A stretch of 64,000 nucleotides of DNA from an uncultured Porphyromonas sp. Its GTDB lineage: Bacteria > Bacteroidota > Bacteroidia > Bacteroidales > Porphyromonadaceae. The notes under the pieces are model-generated. The model did not search any database. It was not told the DNA's origin and worked only from the letters and a program-made list of their open reading frames with translations. Of the stretch, positions 1-8,200 are shown piece after piece; the first letter of the stretch is position 1; each line of letters opens with the position of its first letter. The translations under genes and the position numbers were made by a program. The stretch is taken from positions 1 through 64,000 of the forward strand of contig CAJPPK010000001.1 of NCBI GenBank assembly GCA_905372565.1, read 5' to 3'.

Positions 1-135
1 GGCTGTCATTCTCTGTTACATCTACCTACCCTCACGGATAGCTTCCCGTTAGGAAGTATGGTGCTCTGCGTTGCCCGGACGTTCCTCACCAGTACAGGAC
101 TAGCGCGACAGACCGCCCCACTACGCGACTCCTTA
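1..135 (-). ncRNA. rnpB: RNase P RNA, 5' part (gene runs off the left edge)
   Basis: On the minus strand this stretch carries the class A RNase P hallmark GAGGAACGTCCGGGC (P4/CR-I region), then CAGAGCACCATACTTCC and, near the window edge, the AACAGAGAATGACAGCC segment. RNase P RNA is the catalytic subunit that removes 5' leaders from tRNA precursors. Only the 5' portion is present; the rest lies left of position 1. The RNA seems to begin within a few bases of the mrp stop codon, so its promoter probably lies inside the 3' end of mrp or transcription reads through from mrp. The exact 5' end is estimated from the P1 strand (GGAGUCGCGUAG). Confidence 0.85.
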
Positions 136-138
136 TGA

Positions 139-1242
139 TTATTGTTTGGTGATCTCTACACGCTGGGTCGGAGCCTGCTCGGCATTACGTCGATCGACTT
201 GCTCGACGATACTAGTCGCCAGCGTACGGAAGTAGATACCTAGGAGACTCTCTTGCTCCAAGGCAGCTGGTGCACCGGCATCTCCTGCTTCGCACACACT
301 CTGGATCAGAGGTATCTGTCCGAGTAGGGGTATGTCTAGCTCTTCGGCTAGCGTCCTTCCTCCGTCACGACCGAAGATGTAGTACTTGTTCTGAGGTAGC
401 TCTGCTGGAGTGAACCACGCCATATTCTCGATAAGCCCTAGGATGGGGACTTGTACTTGCTCGTCTGCGAACATGCCGATACCCTTGATCGCATCGGCTA
501 AGGCTACCTGCTGTGGTGTCGTCACGATGACTGCGCCGGTGAGACCTAGGGTCTGTACGAGGGTTAAGTGGATGTCACTTGTCCCAGGAGGCATGTCGAT
601 GAGTAGGTAATCGAGTTCGCCCCAGTGCGTCTCGCTAATAAGTTGCTTGAGTGCATTGCTAGCCATGCTCCCCCGCCAGAGTACGGGGCTCTCGGGATTG
701 ACAAAGAATCCGATCGATAGTAGGCGCACTCCGTAGCGCTCAATAGGTGTGATCAGCTCTCGATCGCCTACCTCTTCGAGGATCGGACGAGCATCTTCAC
801 AGCCGAACATCTTGGGCTGTGAGGGACCAAAGATATCTGCGTCGAGTAGTCCGACCTTGTATCCCGCTTGGGTAAGTGCTATGGCGAGGTTCGCAGAGAC
901 GGTGCTTTTCCCGACACCGCCCTTACCTGAGAAGATCGCAAGTGTATTCTTGACCTGAGGAAGGATGGGTTCCTCTTGTCGAGGCTTAGCCTCGGGCACC
1001 TTCGCTGTGATAGCTACGATGACCTCGGGGCTGACGTAAGTATGGATAGCCTTCTCAGCTGCCTTGACGACAGACTTAAGAAAAGGCGAATTAGGCTTGT
1101 CGAAGATGAGGGAGAAGCTGACGTTCATCCCATCGATGCGTAGGTCATCCTCCACCATGCCAGCGGTCACGAGGTCTTCGCCCGTGCCTGGGTAGCGGAC
1201 ATGACGTAGCGCATCAAGGATAAGATTAGGATAGAGTGTCAT
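139..1242 (-). CDS. mrp: Mrp/NBP35-family iron-sulfur cluster carrier ATPase
   Basis: A 367-residue cytosolic P-loop NTPase of the Mrp/ApbC family, which holds and delivers Fe-S clusters to apoproteins. Residues about 5-75 form the DUF59/MIP18 domain. Residues 107-113 are the deviant Walker A GKGGVGK, followed by the switch I region DADIFGPSQP and the DMPPGT motif near 216-221. In many Mrp proteins a CxxC for cluster binding follows the ENM motif; here residues 271-290 read ENMAWFTPAELPQNKYYIFG with no cysteine, a form I believe is usual in Bacteroidota. Cluster binding therefore cannot be assumed from the sequence. It lies 22 bases downstream of trmB on the same strand, probably in one transcript, and is followed directly by rnpB. 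Confidence 0.93.
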   Translation of the reverse strand: MTLYPNLILDALRHVRYPGTGEDLVTAGMVEDDLRIDGMNVSFSLIFDKPNSPFLKSVVKAAEKAIHTYVSPEVIVAITAKVPEAKPRQEEPILPQVKNTLAIFSGKGGVGKSTVSANLAIALTQAGYKVGLLDADIFGPSQPKMFGCEDARPILEEVGDRELITPIERYGVRLLSIGFFVNPESPVLWRGSMASNALKQLISETHWGELDYLLIDMPPGTSDIHLTLVQTLGLTGAVIVTTPQQVALADAIKGIGMFADEQVQVPILGLIENMAWFTPAELPQNKYYIFGRDGGRTLAEELDIPLLGQIPLIQSVCEAGDAGAPAALEQESLLGIYFRTLATSIVEQVDRRNAEQAPTQRVEITKQ

Positions 1243-1264
1243 CGGCCTAGCGTCTTAAACTATA

Positions 1265-2011
1265 CTATTGTACACGGCGGGAGCGACTGAAGCTACGGTA
1301 GCTGTCGGGCTCGATCTCTATATCGGGCTCGATGTATCCACCTTCGGGCTCGGAGGGGATGAAGTGCAGGTACTTGATGGTCAGTCCCCGGCTGAGCCAC
1401 TGACGCTCGTAGTAGGTCTTGATGCCTAGGATCTTGTCCTCGAAGGCTCCATCGTAGAGGTCGGCCGTGTCGGTGATGATCTCCTGATGGTTGAGCTCTA
1501 CCAGCGCCTTGGTATAGGTGTAGAGGAAGGGACTATCGGTCTTCAGGTGGATAGAGCCACCAGGTGCGAGTACCTCCAGGTAGCGCTTCAGGAAGCGAGA
1601 AGAGGTCAAGCGCTTCGTGACCTTCTTCATCTGCGGGTCGGGGAAGGTGATCCAGATCTCGTCGACCTCACCCGGAGCGAAGAAGCTGGTCAAGGATTCG
1701 ATCTCACCACGTAGGAAGGCGACATTGCTCATGCCTGCCTCATGGGAGGCCTTCGCACCTGTCCAGATGCGAGCCCCCTTGACATCCACCCCGATAAAGT
1801 TCTTCTCGGGATAGAGTTCCCCTAGTCCTACGGTGTACTCTCCCTTACCGCAGCCGAGCTCTAGGACTATGGGGCGGTCGTTATGGAAGAAGCTCTCTCG
1901 CCAGCATCCTCTAAGGGGGAAGGGCTTCTGCTGTAGGATATGGAAGGGATACTGGAAGACATGAGGGAAGGTCTCCATCTCGGCGAACTTCGCCAGCTTA
2001 TTCTTTCCCAC
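1265..2011 (-). CDS. trmB: tRNA (guanine-N7-)-methyltransferase
   Basis: A 248-residue SAM-dependent methyltransferase that makes m7G46 in the variable loop of tRNAs. The SAM-binding motif VLELGCGKGEYT is at residues about 49-60. The TrmB signature TFPDPQMKKVTKRL follows near residue 131, and an acidic C-terminus ends the protein. Length is typical. It starts 8 bases after the stop of the upstream small acidic gene and ends 22 bases before mrp, so the three probably form one minus-strand operon. Confidence 0.95.
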   Translation of the reverse strand: MGKNKLAKFAEMETFPHVFQYPFHILQQKPFPLRGCWRESFFHNDRPIVLELGCGKGEYTVGLGELYPEKNFIGVDVKGARIWTGAKASHEAGMSNVAFLRGEIESLTSFFAPGEVDEIWITFPDPQMKKVTKRLTSSRFLKRYLEVLAPGGSIHLKTDSPFLYTYTKALVELNHQEIITDTADLYDGAFEDKILGIKTYYERQWLSRGLTIKYLHFIPSEPEGGYIEPDIEIEPDSYRSFSRSRRVQ

Positions 2012-2019
2012 AGAATACG

Positions 2020-2349
2020 TTAGTCAAAGAGGTTGATACTCTCGCAGTACTCCAGCTCGCCCTGTACGATAAAGCGGATCTGGTCTGGCTCGAATTTGCC
2101 GACACCATCCTTTTGTGCGTTACGGACGACATAGTTTAGGAGTTCCTCCTCATCGATTTCGATCGCTTCTTCCTCATCGATCACGTCATCGCCGAGGTAG
2201 CCACGGCTCTCGTAATAGTCGTAGATTAGATCCACGAAGTAGACGATATCGTCGTCACTTAATAGCTCCTTGAGCTCCTGAGGTATATAGTTGCGGATAA
2301 AGGCCACGGAGGCCGCGTCGTCATATCCGATTAGTTCGTCTTCGTTCAT
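2020..2349 (-). CDS. conserved small acidic protein, function unknown
   Basis: About 109 residues, rich in Asp and Glu, beginning MNEDELIGYDDAA and ending QGELEYCESINLFD. It has no signal peptide or membrane segment, so it is probably cytosolic. I do not recognise a named family, though similar proteins seem to accompany trmB in Bacteroidales. The start at 2349 is chosen because the frame extends upstream to 2382 only through a short non-acidic tail (MEPSSAPMPIC) that does not resemble the rest. A -7-like promoter box lies at 2413-2420. It is the first gene of the likely 2349-139 operon with trmB and mrp. Confidence 0.75.
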   Translation of the reverse strand: MNEDELIGYDDAASVAFIRNYIPQELKELLSDDDIVYFVDLIYDYYESRGYLGDDVIDEEEAIEIDEEELLNYVVRNAQKDGVGKFEPDQIRFIVQGELEYCESINLFD

Positions 2350-2412
2350 ACATATAGGCATAGGGGCAGAGGAAGGCTCCACTACGGCACTTCACCTGCC
2401 ATTTTACTCGTA

Positions 2413-2420
2413 CAAAGGTA
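2413..2420 (-). promoter_or_regulatory. Bacteroidota-type promoter -7 box (small acidic gene-trmB-mrp)
   Basis: TACCTTTG on the minus strand, matching the TAnnTTTG -7 consensus, about 60-70 bases upstream of the chosen start. No clear -33 TTTG is visible. Confidence 0.5.
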
Positions 2421-2519
2421 ATAATAACCCCGCTTCCTCTGGCATCTGACCGAGTGGATAGTCTACGAAGCTAGCGAGATGATTTAGGGCTCTCTGAGCT
2501 CTGGCGCGTCTCTTCAGGG

Positions 2520-2559
2520 ATCAAGGCTAGAGGGTATGCTCCCTCTCAGGTGCCTTGAT
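2520..2559 (-). terminator. hairpin downstream of tamL, possible terminator
   Basis: Two-part stem: ATCAAGGC pairs with GCCTTGAT, and inside it AGAGGG pairs with CCCTCT around a 6-base loop. It lies 180 bases after the tamL stop with no U tract, so its role as a terminator is uncertain. Confidence 0.35.
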
Positions 2560-2632
2560 GGGATCTGATAGAGACCTTCGCTAGTCGCTCTACGTAGGAT
2601 CCTCGGAGGAGGCTAAGCACTTACAAGAAGGA

Positions 2633-2710
2633 AAGCTATACCTCTCTTTACACAAACGATAACCTTCGCTGGGGGAGAGGTATAGCTTCCTTTGATGAAA
2701 GACTAACCTT
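2633..2710. repeat. 22-bp-phased palindromic array, locus 1 (4 units)
   Basis: Four 12-bp cores start at 2633, 2655, 2677 and 2699, exactly 22 bp apart: AAGCTATACCTC, AACGATAACCTT, GAGGTATAGCTT, AAGACTAACCTT. The 10-bp linkers are not conserved. Unit 1 is the exact reverse complement of unit 3. It fills the gap between tamL and the small acidic gene, and shares core and period with nine other loci in this window. Confidence 0.85.
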
Positions 2711-2736
2711 GGCTCAAGAGAGCTCTAGGTGGTGAA

Positions 2737-5196
2737 TTAGAAGGGGTAGCCGATCGCTAGGTGCAGCCCTAAGGCGTCTCGGAAGCGAGGGATGTTATAC
2801 CAGCCCGATCGGCTCGTCGTGTAAGGCAAATGGAGCCCTACGCCGACATCAAAGCGTACGACTAGGAAGGAGAGATCATAGCGTATCCCTGCCCCAGTGC
2901 CTACGGCTATCTGATCTAAGAAGTGCCCTAGAGATCCCGATTCCTTAAGGGCTGCTCCCGGGCGATCGCTGTCCGGACGGAGAAGCCATACATTCCCTGC
3001 GTCGAGGAAGAGAGCTCCGAAGCAACTCCCGAATAGGCGACTACGCCATTCGACATTGGCTTCGAGCTTGAACTCTCCGACACGATCCATGAAGGAATAG
3101 GAGTTTTCGTTCTTGGGCTTATAGCTTCCAGGTCCTAGACTTCGGACGGTGAAGGCACGGATGCTATTCGCTCCACCGACATAGAACTGCTCGATGTAGG
3201 GAGCCGTAGTAGCATTGCCATAAGCGAAGATCGCCCCTGTGGCAAAGTGGGTAGCTAGCGTGTGGCGAGAGCTGAGGCGATAGGAGTAGCGGAGGTCGAG
3301 TGATGCCTTAGCAAACTGGGCGAAGGGTACACCGAACATGGTCTTCACCTCATGATAAGGTCGCTTCATCAGCGCCATAGCCCCGTTGATCAGATTACCG
3401 GCCTCACTGACTTCGCTCGAGAGCTGTAGGTAGTGGGGCTTGTCATCGGGGCGGTAGCTGTAGGTGAAGGCATAGCTTAGCTTCGGGATCAGCTGATCTC
3501 GTAGACTGAGACCTAAGGCGGGATTGTCAGCGATGAGCTCCTCAAAGCGCCCAGTGGTGCGGGTTAGTAGCGTATAGTTTAAGCTTAGCGGCGTGATACG
3601 ATGCGTCCAGGATGCCGAAGGCTGGAAGTTATAGTCCATAGTGAAGGACAGGGAGCGCAGCGTATAGTAACGTGCGTGGTTGATCCCCTGGAGGGCTACC
3701 TTGAAGCTCGTAGACGTAGGGTACTTGTAATAGCTATCTGTCAGCCTCGGGAAGAGGATCGAGGGGAAGGTCAAGGCTAGGTCTGCTCCTAACTGATAGC
3801 TATTGATCGAGACGGAATAGCCATCGACAGGGTTACGGCCCGTCTGCCATTCGTAGGAGCCAGATACGCTTGCCGAGAGTCTTTCGCCGCCTCCGAAGAC
3901 GTTATTACGCTCCACCGAGGCCGAGAGCCCAGGGCCAATATAGTTCGTCGACTTACGCATGAAGGCTGCTCCCAAGTAGGTACTCCAGGGCTTCTCCTTA
4001 CGTAGGAGGATCGTGAGGTCTAGCGTACCGATCGAGTCGGGCTGACTCGAGAAGGTCGGACGCTGCGTGTTGACGCTGTCAGGTAGAGGAGCAGCGAGGG
4101 AGTCTAGTATGGTCTTGGGCTGAGTGGTCTCTTCCTGCTTCGAGAAATAGAAGTCTACTGAGGAGAAGGCATTGAGCCCAGTCAGTGCAGCCATCGTCCT
4201 CTCCTCATCCTCACTGCGGTAGATGCGACCAGGACGTATGCGGATACGTGTCTTGAGGACACCCGGGCGGACGAGCTTTTTGCCTGCGTAGTAGAAGGAG
4301 ATGCTATCTGTGAGAGCTACACTGTCGGTGGCTAGATCGACGGAGGGGATATCCGTGGCTTCGGGAAGCTGGCGGAGGGTGATCTTGCCGATACGCCACT
4401 GACGGAGCGCCTCTTTAGGGGTGTCAGGAGAAAGGACGGTGCGAAGCCACACGCGCCCAGGTACGGCTAGCGTGTCAGCCTGGTAACCGATGTGCTCACT
4501 CTTGAGGTAGTAGTAGCCGTGCTCACGTAGGAAGGCACGGGTGATCGTACGGTCATCCTCTAGACCAGCTAGGGAAAAGGGAACTCCCCGACGTAGTTGG
4601 CTGAGACGATGATGGTAGAAGTAGCGCCCAGGACGAATGTATACCCGAGGGAAGTACTCTACGCTGTCGAGCAAGTATAGATGTCCAGGCTCTAGGGTGT
4701 AGTCGACACGAGCCTGAAGGGAGTCCTTCTTGTCAGGTATGATAGTAGCCTGAGCTGTGGCAGCTAGGTAGCCGTAGGACTGAAGTGTTTGCTGGGCGAG
4801 CTTAGCACGAAGCTCGGGACTGACATCACGTATCCAAACGGGCTTAGAGGTGAAGCGTCGTAGAAGTCGGGCACCTAGCGTAGAGTCTCCTACGGTACGC
4901 ATATAGAGGTAGGGACTCAGTAGGGGGAAGGGAATACGTAGGCTGGAGCTTCTGAAAAGGGCTCCGTTAGGCGCATATTGGAGCTGTGTGGTGGCTTCCT
5001 CGACAGCTTGCTCCTGCCACGGATGCTTTTGGTCGGTCTTGACCTCGATCTTACGTATCCCCGTGTAGAGGATATCCCCTTCTTCCTGGAAGCGATGCAG
5101 GGAGCAGGACGAAGCAATACCAAGACATAGGACAAGGAGTAGCCCTAGTCGCCAAGAGAAAGGACGATAGAAGTCGAAAGAAGTTCTTCGAGACAT
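2737..5196 (-). CDS. tamL: TamL, lipoprotein TamA/BamA-family outer-membrane protein
   Basis: About 819 residues. The N-terminus has a lipoprotein signal peptide (LLLVLCLGIASSC, then SLHRF), followed by POTRA-like segments and a C-terminal Omp85/D15 beta-barrel with the GGANSIRAF motif and a terminal aromatic residue (IGYPF). Omp85 proteins insert other proteins into the outer membrane; the lipidated Bacteroidota version is TamL. The start at 5196 (MSRRTS) is chosen over an in-frame Met at 5301 because it puts the lipobox near the N-terminus and leaves 29 bases after the tamB stop. It follows tamB directly, which supports a TamL-TamB assembly module spanning the periplasm. Confidence 0.9.
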   Translation of the reverse strand: MSRRTSFDFYRPFSWRLGLLLVLCLGIASSCSLHRFQEEGDILYTGIRKIEVKTDQKHPWQEQAVEEATTQLQYAPNGALFRSSSLRIPFPLLSPYLYMRTVGDSTLGARLLRRFTSKPVWIRDVSPELRAKLAQQTLQSYGYLAATAQATIIPDKKDSLQARVDYTLEPGHLYLLDSVEYFPRVYIRPGRYFYHHRLSQLRRGVPFSLAGLEDDRTITRAFLREHGYYYLKSEHIGYQADTLAVPGRVWLRTVLSPDTPKEALRQWRIGKITLRQLPEATDIPSVDLATDSVALTDSISFYYAGKKLVRPGVLKTRIRIRPGRIYRSEDEERTMAALTGLNAFSSVDFYFSKQEETTQPKTILDSLAAPLPDSVNTQRPTFSSQPDSIGTLDLTILLRKEKPWSTYLGAAFMRKSTNYIGPGLSASVERNNVFGGGERLSASVSGSYEWQTGRNPVDGYSVSINSYQLGADLALTFPSILFPRLTDSYYKYPTSTSFKVALQGINHARYYTLRSLSFTMDYNFQPSASWTHRITPLSLNYTLLTRTTGRFEELIADNPALGLSLRDQLIPKLSYAFTYSYRPDDKPHYLQLSSEVSEAGNLINGAMALMKRPYHEVKTMFGVPFAQFAKASLDLRYSYRLSSRHTLATHFATGAIFAYGNATTAPYIEQFYVGGANSIRAFTVRSLGPGSYKPKNENSYSFMDRVGEFKLEANVEWRSRLFGSCFGALFLDAGNVWLLRPDSDRPGAALKESGSLGHFLDQIAVGTGAGIRYDLSFLVVRFDVGVGLHLPYTTSRSGWYNIPRFRDALGLHLAIGYPF

Positions 5197-5225
5197 GAGG
5201 AAGAGACTAGAAGGGGTGGAATGAG

Positions 5226-8200
5226 CTACTTGGAGCTTGGGCGTACTAGGGGTGCGGAGTCTGCGGGTAAGAGCTTCGCTGAGTCTTGCATAGGAGTCCA
5301 TAGCTCACGCCTTAGGATGGAGCTGGGGGTAGGAGTGGTCACTTTGCGACGTCGCTTAAAGAGATCAAGTAGGCTGTTCACCTTTCTCCTTAGGACATAC
5401 CCGACCCCTGTCTCGGTGAACTCACCCTCGAGGATATTGTCGGTGACGAGTTTGTGATAGAGACTTAGGTATTGCTCCCCAGTACGGTCTAGCTGATACT
5501 GGAGGGAGACATTGTCTAGGAAGGTCTGTGCTTGGTTTTTTGCCCCATCACCACTCTGCACCTTACCTCCGACGATGATACGGATGCGATCGTTATAGAA
5601 GCGTCTGCTGAAGCTATAAGTGTAGTCTGTGTGGGCGGCGGTACCATTGCTCCCGTCATAGCGATCCATACCGATGTTGAGATCTGTACCTTGGAGGAGC
5701 TTACCAGCAGTCTTATTGATTTGAGACTGCAGGAGAGAGGTTAAGGCAGCATTGAGGTTGAGATTGCTTGCTCCAGCTCCGCTACCGAGATACATACCTG
5801 TCGCCATGAGGGCTATGGCTTGTTTGCTCTGCTCTTCGGCTGTCATAGTCGAGAGAGCGTTCTGCATGGTGAGGTTCTCGGGTGCAGTGAGGGTGAAGGA
5901 GAGGCTCATTCGACGGACATAATCCTTGATCCCAATGTTGACATTGAAGTTCACTCGCTCTGTCGATCCTGAGGAGGTGGTGACGTTAGCCTTGACCTTA
6001 TTGACGGCAGAGAAGTTGAGGTAGGGGTTCGATATAGGACCTCTCCAGATCAGCATGCTCGTGGGATTGATGGTGAAGCGCTTATTCCCTACCACAGGTA
6101 GCGTATAGCTGAGTTCGCCACCACCGCTCATCTCATAGCGTCCGGTCAAGCTCATCTCCCCATAGGGTGGGTAGGTGAAGTGTAGTGTGCCACCTCCTCG
6201 CGCATCGACATAGTCCGCTCCATCTGTAGTCAAGTCTGCTCCTAGACGCACCGAGGGATCGACGTGGATCGTGAGGTTGACGTCTAGTCCTCCGAGGGAA
6301 GCTGTCTCTACCTCGGGGGCCTTGGCGAAGACGGTATCAGCAAAGTCGACGAACTCGACAAGCTGGCTCTGTGCCTGCTTGGTGGAGAGTGGATCTTCCC
6401 GTAGAATATAGGTGCAGTTTGTTCCGCTGAGTATGTTGAGCCCGCCTCGTACACGTAGTCCGGTCATTGGACCCGAGACATTCATGTTCGTCGAGGCTAT
6501 GATCTTCCCATAAAGGAGCTGATTCTCCAGGGTCGGACGAGGCTCATCGAGTAGGACAAGTTCGTCTGAGGTGATACGGAGAGAGGCAGTAGCCTGCGGA
6601 GAGGTCGCCTCTCGGATCATGCCATCTAGGTAGATGGCGTGCTGAGCATCTGACGAAGGTCGCACAGCGTAGTGGTCGAAGTAGATATTGGAGCCTTCTA
6701 GACGAACGGGGATCGTATCTAAGCGCAGGTGAGTGCCATAGGTCGCTAGGTCAACGAGCGCCTTCTCGAGCTGTATCTGCCCCGTAAGTTGGGGTTTGGT
6801 CAGCTTCCCAGCTAGAGAGATCTGGCCATAGGCTTGTCCTTGGAGTGCCGTCCCATTCGCTACGAGGAAGGGATTAGCTAGCTCGAGCGGGAATCCCGTT
6901 AGCTGGAGAGAGCCCTTGAGTGGGGAGACCTTTTCCTTCGGGTAGTAGATCCCATCCAGTGCCATCGCTGACTGCCCGTTGTAGCCTAGGTCAGCCGTGA
7001 TGTAGTGTGAATCGTTGCTACGTGGTTCGTAGAATAGCGAGGCGGAGAAGAGGCCAAACTTCTTGTCTTCGTAGCGGAGATCAGCGAGGGAGAGATCCCC
7101 AGAGATCGTCGGTTGTTGGCTTAAATCACCTTGACGCTGGTAGTGTACATCTCCGAAGAGTGTCCCTCCGACATCTGGTAGTCCGAGGCTACGATAATCT
7201 TCGAGATGGAGATTCTTGATGCTAAGGGTGAGATCCTGCTGCCCTGGGCTCAGTTCTTCGGCTAGTAGGGAGAGCTCACCCCTACGTTCCCCCTGTAAGC
7301 GTAGTGTCCCGAGGAGGAAGTTGTCTCGCTTTCGCAGACTGAGCTGATTATCGGTGTTGATCTTAAAGTCATTGTATGCGATGCGAAGCTGATCCCCTAG
7401 CAGGTGCAGACGATAGGCTTCTCCAGACCAAATACCCTCAAGCTCGATAGCATGCTGTAGCGTACCCCGCTCATCCTGCCAAGAGAAGTCGAGGTGTCCC
7501 TGCTGTAAGCTGGTCCTAAGGTCTGTGCTGATCGTGAATCCCTCCTGCTGACGGAAGCGAGACTTCATTACTGAGGCGAAGAGAACTAGGGATAAGCTAT
7601 CTCCTCGAGCAATGGTCGTACGCTCTGTGGAGAGGTTAAGCTGGGCGAGGTTAATACGTAGCGTATCTACTCGTAGATCTGAGAGGGCGATGCTACCACT
7701 GATCCCCTCCTGAGGAGAAGTCGTTAGCTTTCCCTCGAGGCTTCCCAGGGCGATGCGCTGACGTGCCAGATAGTAGCGTAAGGGATTCTCCCGCCCGACC
7801 TGAAGCTGGAGTTGGGCGGAGGGAAGGTAGGGAGTCAGGTCTTCTAGGTGCTTCGTCGCGGACTTGCCCGCAGTGATGAGCTTCACTTGAGCTAGGGTTT
7901 CTTCGGTCAGACGAGTGATTAGTTGCTGAAGTGCAGTCGGGCCTGAGGCCACGGAGAGGTTCGCCGTCAGGTCGTGTGAGGTGAGGTGAGCGATGACCGT
8001 CTCAGGCGTTGTCGTCACTTTGAGATCGGCTCGGGGAGGAGCGAGTTGCTCATCTCCTAAAGCAAATTCCATCCCATCGATGCCGACATCTAGTCGGTGG
8101 CTCTCCTTCATGTCGGAGTGTAGCTCTCCCTCAAGATGGAGTTTGGCTCGTAGAGGCGTATCGCTTAGCCCAAGACGCTGTAGATCTAGGTCAATAAGGT

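Noticed and set aside
5197..5301. Longer tamL start at 5301.
   Set aside because: It would overlap the tamB end by 76 bases and push the lipoprotein signal peptide away from the N-terminus.
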